Positions 1 through 5,467 of a DNA stretch of 5,467 nucleotides are shown in pieces. The notes under the pieces are model-generated. The model ran no database searches, had not been told where the DNA came from, and saw only the letters and a program-made list of their open reading frames with translations. This DNA comes from Vulcanimicrobiota bacterium (GTDB lineage Bacteria; Vulcanimicrobiota; Vulcanimicrobiia; Vulcanimicrobiales; Vulcanimicrobiaceae). The DNA is taken from contig JAFAOZ010000060.1 in assembly GCA_019247395.1 (NCBI GenBank), positions 1 through 5,467 on the forward strand. Direction: 5' to 3'. Made by a program: the position numbers and the translations under genes. Position 1 is the stretch's first letter; every line of letters begins with the position of its first letter.

Positions 1-158
1 AGAATCGGAACGCCGGCTTTATGCAGCGGGTGGATGAGACGATGCGCAACGAGCGCATGGAAACCCGGATACGAGAGCACGACGTCCAGCCAACCGCGCG
101 CCGCGGGGTCGCGCTGGATGGGGGCCTGCAGGTCGGCCAGGACGCCATCTAAGAGCAT
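1..158 (-). CDS. cysE: Serine O-acetyltransferase, N-terminal part (cut by left edge)
   Basis: Serine O-acetyltransferase makes O-acetylserine from L-serine and acetyl-CoA, the committed step of cysteine synthesis in the cytoplasm. Only the first 52 codons are in the window. They begin MLLDGVLADL and contain QRDPAARGWLDVVLSYPGF followed by HALVAHRLIHPL, which match the conserved N-terminal helical region of CysE (RDPAA, then a Y-P-G-hydrophobic-H-A stretch and an H-R-h-x-H-x-L segment). The catalytic left-handed beta-helix lies beyond the edge, so catalytic residues cannot be checked. The ATG at 156-158 puts the RDPAA motif at the usual distance from the N-terminus. An in-frame TTG lies 10 codons upstream (186-188), and a stop codon closes the frame further up. 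No good ribosome binding site precedes either start. The gene follows ispF after 51 bases on the same strand, so it is probably cotranscribed. Family identity is a recall-based motif match, but a clear one. Confidence 0.87.
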   Translation of the reverse strand, partial: MLLDGVLADLQAPIQRDPAARGWLDVVLSYPGFHALVAHRLIHPLHKAGVPI

Positions 159-209
159 CTGCAACAGTTTAACCCAGGAGGTCAACGAGCGGCTGCGCCG
201 GGGACCTCG

Positions 210-689
210 TCACGCCTTACGCTCAAGCAGGGCGACGGCGTATGCAGCGATGCCGGTGCCGTCGCCGGTATAGCCCATCCCTTCGCTGCTCTTCGCTTTG
301 ACGCTCACTCCATCGATCGCGAGGCCCAAGTGCGCCGCGATGTTCGCGCGCATCTCGCCAATGAAGGGCGCGAGTTTCGGCCGCTCGACCACGACGGTTG
401 CGTCCACGTTTTCAATCGTAAACCCGGCTTTTCGTGCTAAGGCCGCGCACTGCGCGACAAGGTCGAGCGAATTGGCATCTTTCCATCTCGCGTCCGTGTC
501 GGGGAAATGCGCGCCGAGATCGCCCAGCGCCGCCGCACCGAGAATCGCGTCGGCGATCGCATGCGCGAGCACGTCGCCGTCGGAGTGGCCGAGCGGACCG
601 CGTTCGAACGGAACGCGAACTCCGCCGAGGATCATGCTGCGTCCGTCCACCAGACGGTGCGCGTCGAAACCGTGTCCGATGCGCATCAT
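210..689 (-). CDS. ispF: 2-C-methyl-D-erythritol 2,4-cyclodiphosphate synthase
   Basis: IspF converts CDP-methylerythritol 2-phosphate to 2-C-methyl-D-erythritol 2,4-cyclodiphosphate, releasing CMP, the fifth step of the MEP isoprenoid pathway. The 159-residue protein is the normal family length and complete. It opens with MMRIGHGFDAHRL. The expected zinc ligands are visible as D9, H11 and H43, with the GHSDGDV stretch at 34-40 and the DLGAHFPDTD motif soon after. Near the C-terminus are KAKSSEGMGYTGDG and GIAAYAVALL, matching the conserved end of the family. The start is the first of two tandem ATG codons (687-689 and 684-686); either could be used. The first overlaps the ispD stop as ATGA, so translation is probably coupled to ispD. 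No Shine-Dalgarno motif precedes it, which fits reinitiation after ispD. The adjacent ispD and ispF are sometimes fused in proteobacteria as IspDF; here they are separate. Confidence 0.97.
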   Translation of the reverse strand: MMRIGHGFDAHRLVDGRSMILGGVRVPFERGPLGHSDGDVLAHAIADAILGAAALGDLGAHFPDTDARWKDANSLDLVAQCAALARKAGFTIENVDATVVVERPKLAPFIGEMRANIAAHLGLAIDGVSVKAKSSEGMGYTGDGTGIAAYAVALLERKA

Positions 690-1363
690 TTATGCAACAG
701 TGTACGGGCGCGCGCGACGTCGGCGGGGAGCGTGACTTTAAAGTTCTCGCTCGTCGATGGGACGACGAGCACCGCAACGCCGGCGCGTTCGAGCAGCGCC
801 GCGTCGTCGGTCGCTTCGACGCCGTCGCGGCGCGCGGCTTCGTGGGCGGCGCGCAATTCCGCCGTACGCGCGAACTGCGGCGTCTGCGCGGCCCAGAGCC
901 GGCTGCGCTCGAGCGTTTCAATCACCTGCAGCGACTCGGCATCAACCGCTTTGACGGTATCGACCACGGGTGAGGCAAGCAACGCGGCCCGCCCAACGCG
1001 CACTTCGCGCATTCCGGCGCGTACGTCGTCGAGCACGACGAGCGGACGCGCGCCATCATGAACGAGCACGGCATCGCATCGATCGGAAACGGCGCTCAAA
1101 CCCTGATAAACGCTCTGTTGTCGCGTGGCGCCCCCTTGCACGACACGCCAAGATCGTTCTGCGGCAAGACGTTCGCAGAGCCCCCGCATCGGTTCCATCG
1201 AATCGGCTTCGGTTGCAACGACGATTTCCGCAACTTCCGGCATGGATGCAAATTTTTCGATCGACCATCCAACCATCGGGGTGCCGGCCAGCTCTAAAAA
1301 TTGTTTTGGTGCGCCGAGGCGCGTTCCGCGGCCGGCCGCGACGATGACGGCCGCCCACTTCAA
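686..1363 (-). CDS. ispD: 2-C-methyl-D-erythritol 4-phosphate cytidylyltransferase
   Basis: IspD joins CTP and methylerythritol 4-phosphate to give CDP-methylerythritol and pyrophosphate, the third step of the MEP pathway. The 225 residues match the usual length of about 230. The N-terminal nucleotide-binding loop reads AAGRGTRLGAPKQF (residues 9-22), with R15 and K20 at the positions expected for the catalytic pair. GGATRQQSVYQGL is at 77-89, VLVHDGARPLV at 99-109 with the metal-site D103, PVVDTVK at 132-138, LWAAQTPQ at 156-163, ATDDA at 184-188, and a late N-x-K at 207-209 with K209. The start codon is TTG (1361-1363), overlapping the PIN-TRAM stop as TTGA. It is preferred because MKWAAVIVAAGRGTR is the typical IspD opening and GAGGG lies about 9 bases upstream. 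The gene ends in a 4-base overlap with ispF, so PIN-TRAM, ispD and ispF form a coupled set. Nothing looks truncated or degraded. Confidence 0.97.
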   Translation of the reverse strand: MKWAAVIVAAGRGTRLGAPKQFLELAGTPMVGWSIEKFASMPEVAEIVVATEADSMEPMRGLCERLAAERSWRVVQGGATRQQSVYQGLSAVSDRCDAVLVHDGARPLVVLDDVRAGMREVRVGRAALLASPVVDTVKAVDAESLQVIETLERSRLWAAQTPQFARTAELRAAHEAARRDGVEATDDAALLERAGVAVLVVPSTSENFKVTLPADVARARTLLHK

Positions 1364-2430
1364 GAAGCGACGCCCTCGCGCTTCGGGCGCGCAAAGATCA
1401 TTCTTCCGGCAACGGTTTGAAGGACGCTCGTGACGATCACGTCGGTCTCTACGCCGATAAGACGGCGCCCGTGCTCGACGACGATCATCGTACCGTCCTC
1501 AAGGTAGCCGACCCCCTGGTGGAACTCCTTACCTTCACGAATGACGGCGACGTGCAGCTCCTCGCCGGGAAGCACGACGGGCTTGACCGCATTGGCAAGT
1601 TCGTTAACGTTGAGCACGGCGACGCCTTCAACGTGCGCCACGCGATTGAGATTATAATCGTTGGTAACGAGTTTCGCGCCGAGCTCTTGCGCCAGCCGCA
1701 CCAGCCGCGCATCCACGTTGCCCGGCGCCATGTCGGAAAAATCGCGCTCGCTGATCTCGACGGCGGAGAGCTCCTGTAAGCGGCTCAACACGTCGAAGCC
1801 GCGCCGTCCGCGCGTGCGCTTGAGCGGATCGACCGAATCGGAGATGGCCTGCAGTTCGCGCAGCACGAAACGCGGCACGATGAGCTCGCCTTCTAAAAAG
1901 CCGCTCTCGACGATTTCGACGATGCGCCCGTCGACGATCGTCGAGGTATCGACGACCTTCGGCGAGCCGCCGCCGACGGCGCCGCCTACGCTGCGAGGCA
2001 ACGGCACAATTCGAATCTTCGCACCGATGCGCGCCCCCAAATATGCCGCAAAGATTGCGACGATCAAATAGAGCACGATCGCGATGTAGGTTCCGGCGCG
2101 CCCGAAATCGGAGATCAGCTCGAAGGCAATGCCCTTGATCAAAAATGCGATGAGCAAGCCGACGATGAGCCCGACTGCGCCGCCGGCGATCTCGGCGGGC
2201 GTGAGACGTTCCATCGCGCCTTCGGTTTGCCGCAGCTGCTTTTCGAAAAGCGCTTGTGCGAACGGCGCGAGCAGTGCACCGACGATCGCACCCACGACCG
2301 GCGAGAGAATCAGGAACGCGAGCTGAAGGCCTTCGTTGGCGAAATGCGGTGAGAGCAGGCTGAAGTAGGCTTCGCGACCCAATAAGAAGCCCGCCACGCC
2401 GAAGACGATGACGAATGCGGCGCGTAGCAG
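1360..2430 (-). CDS. YacL-type membrane-anchored PIN-TRAM domain protein
   Basis: Four hydrophobic segments are followed by a PIN nuclease-like domain and a C-terminal TRAM domain, the layout of Bacillus YacL. Its role is not settled; an RNA-related nuclease function is inferred from PIN and TRAM (a small RNA-binding beta-barrel). Numbering from the GTG at 2397, membrane segments lie near residues 24-45, 70-92 and 101-122. The PIN acidic residues are D150 (VVDTSTIVDGRI), E181 (VLRELQ), D229 (NVDARL) and D247 (TNDYNLN), all present. The stretch PLKRTRGRRGFDVL (191-204) is typical of the family, and TRAM covers about 275-335. GTG at 2395-2397 is the first ordinary start but falls inside the first membrane segment. 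Upstream codons read LLRAAFVIVFG in frame, so I place the start at the CTG at 2428-2430 (356 residues). No ATG, GTG or TTG exists in frame between 2397 and the stop at 2524-2526. The TGA stop overlaps the ispD start. Family call firm; start uncertain. Confidence 0.92.
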   Translation of the reverse strand: MLRAAFVIVFGVAGFLLGREAYFSLLSPHFANEGLQLAFLILSPVVGAIVGALLAPFAQALFEKQLRQTEGAMERLTPAEIAGGAVGLIVGLLIAFLIKGIAFELISDFGRAGTYIAIVLYLIVAIFAAYLGARIGAKIRIVPLPRSVGGAVGGGSPKVVDTSTIVDGRIVEIVESGFLEGELIVPRFVLRELQAISDSVDPLKRTRGRRGFDVLSRLQELSAVEISERDFSDMAPGNVDARLVRLAQELGAKLVTNDYNLNRVAHVEGVAVLNVNELANAVKPVVLPGEELHVAVIREGKEFHQGVGYLEDGTMIVVEHGRRLIGVETDVIVTSVLQTVAGRMIFARPKREGVAS

Positions 2431-2453
2431 GGTTTCCGAGAGCGTGTTCGTGG

Positions 2454-3572
2454 TTACTCGAATGTTATGAATGCTCCGCAGACATCGTTGGCTAGAAATC
2501 TTCCCCGCCGCGTCAATCGCACGCTATCCCCTATACGCTCCAACAAACCGGTGTCCGCGAATCGCGCAACGATGGGCGCGTAATCGGTCATAACGTCGAT
2601 GCCATAACGCTCTTTGAACGCGCGTAAGCTAACCCCTTGCGTCGTCCTCAACGCAAGCATAATCGCCTCACCGGCCCGTTGACGACCTTCCAGCCGCTCG
2701 GCTTCGGAAGGGATGGGGCCGCCGTCGAGCGATGCGCTGACATAACGCTCCAAGGAGCGCGTGTGCACGCTACGGACACCGCCCCGAAACGATGCGGCGC
2801 CCACACCGAGCCCGACGTACTCGCCGTTCTCCCAATAGTTGACGTTATGCGCACACCGATGTCCGGGCCGGGCAAAGTTGCTGATCTCGTATTGCTCGTA
2901 GCCTGCGGATTGCAGCTGCTCGATCGCGATGGCGTAGAGTTCGCCCTCGCGCTCGTCGTCAAAGAAGGCCTGCGGCTCGCGCGCGCGCCACGCGAAATAC
3001 GGCGTGCCTTCTTCCACCGTCAGCCCGTAGGCGGAAATATGATCGGGTTCGAGCGCAATCGCGGCTCTCAGCGTGCGGTGCCAGCTCGCCGGCGTCTGTC
3101 CCGGCACGGCAAACATGAGGTCGAGCGAGAGCGAGCTCAACCCGGCGGCGCGTGCCTGGGCGACAACGCTCCCGATCTGCGCGACCGTGTGTTTGCGCCC
3201 GAGCGTACGGATTTCCGTTGGTTCGAACGATTGCACGCCGATCGAGACGCGCGTGATACCGGCAGCGCGATACGTAGCGAAATCGCCGTCGCGAACGAGC
3301 TCCGGATTGAGTTCGATCGAAATTTCACCGGCGCCGGGGAAGCGGCGGTCCAGATGCGCGAGCAGTTCGGCGATGGTAGCGGCATCGTAGGCGTTCGGCG
3401 TTCCACCGCCGAGATAGACCGTCGCCGCGGGGACGGAACGATCACGCTCGATTTCAGCGAAGAGCGCATCCAGATAACGCCGCGCCATGCTCTCCCGCAG
3501 CGGCCATTTTGCGAAGTCGCAATAGGGACAGAGATACGGACAGAACGGCAGATGAACGTAGACGCCCAACAT
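2454..3572 (-). CDS. hemW: Radical SAM heme chaperone HemW (formerly HemN-like coproporphyrinogen III oxidase)
   Basis: HemW is a radical SAM protein that binds heme and is thought to deliver it to target proteins. It is often misannotated as oxygen-independent coproporphyrinogen III oxidase (HemN). The 372-residue protein starts MLGVYVHLPF and has the iron-sulfur motif C11-x3-C15-x2-C18 followed by D-F. A true HemN has a fourth cysteine two positions later (CxxxCxxCxC); here that position is F20, which supports HemW. Other family motifs are YLGGGTPN (53-60), ELNPE (87-91), RVSIGVQSF (108-116), LGRKH (124-128), SLDLMFAVPGQT (149-160), HISAYGLTVEEGTP (178-191), EISNFARPG (229-237) and HNVNYW (242-247). 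The last 80 or so residues fit the HemN C-terminal domain. The ATG at 3570-3572 is 15 bases after plsX and has no Shine-Dalgarno motif; the leader even carries CCTCC, the reverse of one. The gene is probably in an operon with plsX. A methyltransferase or other HemN paralogue is unlikely given the CDF motif. Confidence 0.95.
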   Translation of the reverse strand: MLGVYVHLPFCPYLCPYCDFAKWPLRESMARRYLDALFAEIERDRSVPAATVYLGGGTPNAYDAATIAELLAHLDRRFPGAGEISIELNPELVRDGDFATYRAAGITRVSIGVQSFEPTEIRTLGRKHTVAQIGSVVAQARAAGLSSLSLDLMFAVPGQTPASWHRTLRAAIALEPDHISAYGLTVEEGTPYFAWRAREPQAFFDDEREGELYAIAIEQLQSAGYEQYEISNFARPGHRCAHNVNYWENGEYVGLGVGAASFRGGVRSVHTRSLERYVSASLDGGPIPSEAERLEGRQRAGEAIMLALRTTQGVSLRAFKERYGIDVMTDYAPIVARFADTGLLERIGDSVRLTRRGRFLANDVCGAFITFE

Positions 3573-3587
3573 GGCGGCCGGAGGAAG

Positions 3588-4601
3588 TTATAAGGCTGCG
3601 AGATGAGGTACGATCAGCTCGCTTATCTTACCGATGACGTCGTGGTTGACTTCCTGCACGGCGGCGCCGATCGCGTGTTTGATCGCATTTCGGCTCGCAC
3701 GCCCGTGCGTAACGATGCAATTCCCGCGAAGGCCCAGGAGCGGCGCGCCGCCATAGGTCTCGTAATCAAAGCGCTTGCGCAGCCGTTTGAGCGCAGGGGC
3801 GAGCATCGCGGTGCCGACCTTCGTGAGCAAGTTTCCGCCCAGCAACGTGTCGCGCATGACGTGCGCAAGGTCCGCGAAGAGGCCTTCGCCGACCTTGAGC
3901 ACCACATTGCCGACGAAACCGTCGGCAACGATCACATCGGCATGATTGTGAAAGAGATCGCGGCCCTCCACATTACCGCCGAAGTTAACCGGCGCCCGCT
4001 CCAGCAGGCGCGCCGCTTCGAGCACGAGCTGATTACCCTTCGTGCGTTCTTCGCCGACGGAAAGAATCGCAACGCGAGGGTTCGGAACGCCCAGCACCGC
4101 TTTTGAGTACGCCGAGCCCATGATCGCGAACTGCTCGAGCCATTCGGGTTTGCAATCGACGTTCGCGCCCGAGTCGAGCAAGACCGTCGGTCCATTGAGT
4201 GCCGGCCAAACGGTCGCAATTGCGGGCCGCGAAACGCCTTCGATGCGCCCCAGCTTGATCAGCGCAATCGCAAGAAAAGCGCCGCTGTTGCCGGCGGAGA
4301 CGACGGCGTCGGCTTCGCCCTGCTTCACTAAGCCGACCGCAACGCCGAGCGACGTTCCTTCGCAGCTTCGAACGGCGGTCGAGGGTGATAGATCCATCGC
4401 GATTGAGGCCGGCGCGTGGATTTCGCGGACGCGCGAGGGGACGCGGCCATTGAGAAGCGGGCGGACGCGCGCTTCGTCACCAACCAAAAAGATCTCCGCG
4501 TCGAACTCTTGAGCCGCCATCAGCGCGCCGGCGACGATCTCGGTGGGGGCGTGATCGCCACCCATTGCGTCGACGGCGATCCGCGCTCGGCCCATGGGCA
4601 T
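3588..4601 (-). CDS. plsX: Phosphate acyltransferase PlsX
   Basis: PlsX is a peripheral membrane enzyme that makes acyl-phosphate from acyl-ACP and phosphate; PlsY then uses it to acylate glycerol 3-phosphate, the first step of phospholipid synthesis in most bacteria. From the ATG at 4599-4601 the protein has 337 residues, normal for the family. Motifs: RIAVDAMGGDHAP (7-19), SAGNSGA (102-108, usually SAGNTGA), LLDSGANVDCKP (141-152), SVGEERTKGN (181-190), GNVEGRD (209-215), then DGFVGNVVLK and YGGAPLLGLRG further on. The reading frame stays open upstream to 4835, but that part runs antisense through the start of rpmB and resembles no PlsX N-terminus, so it is rejected. A second ATG at 4593-4595 is an equally possible start. 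No strong ribosome binding site is seen (only an A-rich CAAAAGACG). It is the first gene of the plsX-hemW unit. The usual partners rpmF and fabH are not next to it here. Confidence 0.97.
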   Translation of the reverse strand: MPMGRARIAVDAMGGDHAPTEIVAGALMAAQEFDAEIFLVGDEARVRPLLNGRVPSRVREIHAPASIAMDLSPSTAVRSCEGTSLGVAVGLVKQGEADAVVSAGNSGAFLAIALIKLGRIEGVSRPAIATVWPALNGPTVLLDSGANVDCKPEWLEQFAIMGSAYSKAVLGVPNPRVAILSVGEERTKGNQLVLEAARLLERAPVNFGGNVEGRDLFHNHADVIVADGFVGNVVLKVGEGLFADLAHVMRDTLLGGNLLTKVGTAMLAPALKRLRKRFDYETYGGAPLLGLRGNCIVTHGRASRNAIKHAIGAAVQEVNHDVIGKISELIVPHLAAL

Positions 4602-4617
4602 CGTCTTTTGGTGCCGG

Positions 4618-4637
4618 CATAGGAAATCTTGCCTATG
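4618..4637. repeat. Short inverted repeat in the plsX/rpmB intergenic region
   Basis: CATAGG (4618-4623) and CCTATG (4632-4637) are exact reverse complements separated by 8 AT-rich bases. The repeat lies 17 bases upstream of the plsX start and far upstream of the rpmB promoter. It could be an operator for a dimeric regulator of plsX or a small hairpin in the plsX leader. It does not resemble the FapR operator I recall. Arms of 6 bases can occur by chance, so a function is only a suggestion. Confidence 0.3.
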
Positions 4638-4665
4638 GTCACCCTTTCGGATGCGACGGCCGGGG

Positions 4666-4694
4666 TGGACGGGCGGCCCGGAGCGTGATACTAT
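4666..4694 (+). promoter_or_regulatory. Putative extended -10 promoter of rpmB
   Basis: A -10 box TACTAT (4689-4694) is preceded by TG one base upstream (4686-4687), giving the extended -10 form TGnTAnnAT. A -35-like TGGACG (4666-4671, four of six matches to TTGACA) sits at the ideal 17-base spacing. Transcription starting about 7 bases after the -10 would begin near 4701, only about 3 bases before the rpmB ATG. This predicts a leaderless or nearly leaderless mRNA, which agrees with the absence of a Shine-Dalgarno motif. The prediction comes from motif reading only, with sigma-70 type consensus assumed. Confidence 0.5.
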
Positions 4695-4703
4695 CGCCCG
4701 GTT

Positions 4704-4895
4704 ATGGCTAAGCGGTGCGAAATTTGCGGCAAGGGTCCGAAGGCGGGCAACAACGTCAGTCACGCGATGAACAAGACGAAGCGCCGCTGGCTTCCGAACT
4801 TGCAGAACGTGCGCATTGACGATCGCGGCGTCCATCGCACCGCGAAGGTCTGTACCGGCTGCCTGCGTTCGAACCGGGTGACGCGGCGCGCTTAA
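4704..4895 (+). CDS. rpmB: Large ribosomal subunit protein bL28, zinc-binding form
   Basis: bL28 is a small protein of the 50S ribosomal subunit. The 63-residue product is the family's normal size and strongly basic. It opens [20 protein letters not shown], with conserved K-T-K-R-R-W (24-29), P-N-L-Q (31-34) and a C-terminal half ending [12 protein letters not shown]5 and C8 pair with C50 and C53, so this is the four-cysteine (zinc-ribbon) form; many bacteria have a cysteine-free form used when zinc is short. The ATG is the only sensible start and has no Shine-Dalgarno motif, but a good extended -10 promoter ends 9 bases upstream. It is the only plus-strand gene in the window. It is divergent from plsX with 102 bases between, and convergent with thiL, sharing the last four bases (TTAA) with it. 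Transcripts from thiL would run antisense across it. Confidence 0.97.
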   Translation: MAKRCEICGKGPKAGNNVSHAMNKTKRRWLPNLQNVRIDDRGVHRTAKVCTGCLRSNRVTRRA

Positions 4896-5467
4896 CGTTC
4901 CGCGCTAGCCGCGAAGTGATCCCAGCCCGACCGCTCGATTCGCTCTCCCTTGTAAGCAACACCGGCCTCGGCCCGTAAGGCGCCGATCTTTTTCAATTCC
5001 CGGCCGAAGCGCTTCGCATAGCGCGCGGCCAGGTGGCTGAACGCCCGCGGCCGTATCGCGGCGAGCAATTCGAAATCGTCCCCACCCGCTAATGCAAAGG
5101 TCTCGGCGTTTTCATGGCGCGCTCGTGCGATCGCGGCGGCGGCATCCGCAACCGGAATCGTGTCGAGCTGAGCGCCACAGCCGCTCGCGGACGCAAGCCG
5201 CGCAACGTCGGTCGAAAGTCCATCGGAAATATCCATCATCGCGGTTACGTTGCGGCTTGCCGCGAGGAAACGTCCCTCGGCGATGCGCGGCTCGGGGCGT
5301 CGGAAGGCCGCGAACCCGCCGGCCTCACCGAGCAGCCCGGCGCGCGCGGCGCCCAGCGGGCCCGTAGCGGCGAGCACATCGCCGGGATGCGCGCCCGAGC
5401 GCAGCTTTACGTTCGACGGACGAACTTCGCCGACGACGGTAATTGCAATCGTCCACACCGACGCTCG
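4892..5467 (-). CDS. thiL: Thiamine-monophosphate kinase, C-terminal part (cut by right edge)
   Basis: ThiL phosphorylates thiamine monophosphate with ATP to give thiamine diphosphate, the active cofactor. The window holds the last 191 codons; the N-terminal 110-150 residues, with the GDDAA metal/ATP-binding motif, should lie beyond the right edge. The frame is open to the edge (first full codons read R-A-S-V-W), so the GTG at 5456-5458 is an internal valine, not a start. Recognised features in order are: the ITVVGEV strand, SGAHPGD followed by [18 protein letters not shown], the [15 protein letters not shown] motif of the family, [10 protein letters not shown], and a C-terminal GWDHF (commonly G-Y/F-D-H-F). 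These place it in the AIR synthase-like fold; among its members, the D-h-S-D-G-L and GGDDFELL motifs point to ThiL rather than PurM or SelD. Its TAA stop (4892-4894) overlaps the stop of convergent rpmB. No terminator is visible after it. Confidence 0.94.
   Translation of the reverse strand, partial: RASVWTIAITVVGEVRPSNVKLRSGAHPGDVLAATGPLGAARAGLLGEAGGFAAFRRPEPRIAEGRFLAASRNVTAMMDISDGLSTDVARLASASGCGAQLDTIPVADAAAAIARARHENAETFALAGGDDFELLAAIRPRAFSHLAARYAKRFGRELKKIGALRAEAGVAYKGERIERSGWDHFAASAER

Noticed and set aside
159..209. Possible promoter for cysE (TTGACC at 183-188 on the minus strand)
   Set aside because: No acceptable -10 box lies at 16-18 bases, and ispF read-through explains expression.
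34..273. Plus-strand open frame of 79 codons at the left end
   Set aside because: The opposite strand encodes a clear CysE N-terminus and the end of IspF across the same bases.
412..1061. Several overlapping open frames of 145-184 codons on both strands within ispF/ispD
   Set aside because: Arginine- and serine-rich shadow frames of ispD and ispF with no family motifs.
2637..3593. Long plus-strand open frame (318 codons) opposite hemW
   Set aside because: It is fully antisense to a well-conserved gene, has no recognisable domain, and long antisense frames are expected in high-GC DNA.
4590..4599. Perfect 10-base palindrome GCCCATGGGC at the plsX start
   Set aside because: It is explained by the first codons of plsX and has no loop or repeat partner; probably chance.
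4602..4835. 78-codon N-terminal extension of plsX
   Set aside because: It covers the intergenic region and the antisense of rpmB, and PlsX proteins start right before the RIAVDAMGGDHAP motif.

Overview
This window is an ordinary, tightly packed block of bacterial housekeeping genes with high GC content (about 60% by eye, not computed). Seven of the eight genes lie on the minus strand. In transcription order (right to left) they are: thiL (3' part only), plsX, hemW, a membrane-anchored PIN-TRAM protein of the YacL type, ispD, ispF, and cysE (5' part only, cut by the left edge). The one plus-strand gene is rpmB, for ribosomal protein L28. It sits between thiL and plsX, convergent with the first and divergent from the second.

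Layout: positions 1-158 hold the first 52 codons of cysE. Positions 210-2430 hold ispF, ispD and the PIN-TRAM gene, joined by 4-base stop/start overlaps (ATGA between ispD and ispF, TTGA between PIN-TRAM and ispD). Positions 2454-3572 are hemW and 3588-4601 are plsX, 15 bases apart. Positions 4602-4703 are the only real intergenic region, a divergent plsX/rpmB control region with a plausible extended -10 promoter for rpmB and a short inverted repeat. rpmB (4704-4895) and thiL (4892-5467, running off the right edge) end on the same four bases.

The genes serve different basic functions: fatty acid/phospholipid entry (PlsX), heme handling (HemW), isoprenoid precursors by the MEP pathway (IspD, IspF), cysteine synthesis (CysE), thiamine diphosphate synthesis (ThiL) and translation (L28). 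The order PIN-TRAM, ispD, ispF, then cysE resembles the yacL-ispD-ispF-gltX-cysE order of Bacillus, but without gltX. With the YacL-type protein and a four-cysteine L28, this suggests a lineage in or near the Terrabacteria (Firmicutes, Actinobacteria, Chloroflexi, Deinococcota, Eremiobacterota and relatives). The high GC and weak Shine-Dalgarno signals make a little-cultured phylum such as Eremiobacterota possible, but I cannot prove this from the window.

I see no mobile elements, CRISPR arrays, tRNA or rRNA genes, or signs of horizontal transfer, and no candidate for a new system. The points most worth a second look concern gene starts and expression: a probable non-canonical start for the PIN-TRAM gene, a probably leaderless rpmB mRNA, and the general lack of Shine-Dalgarno motifs.
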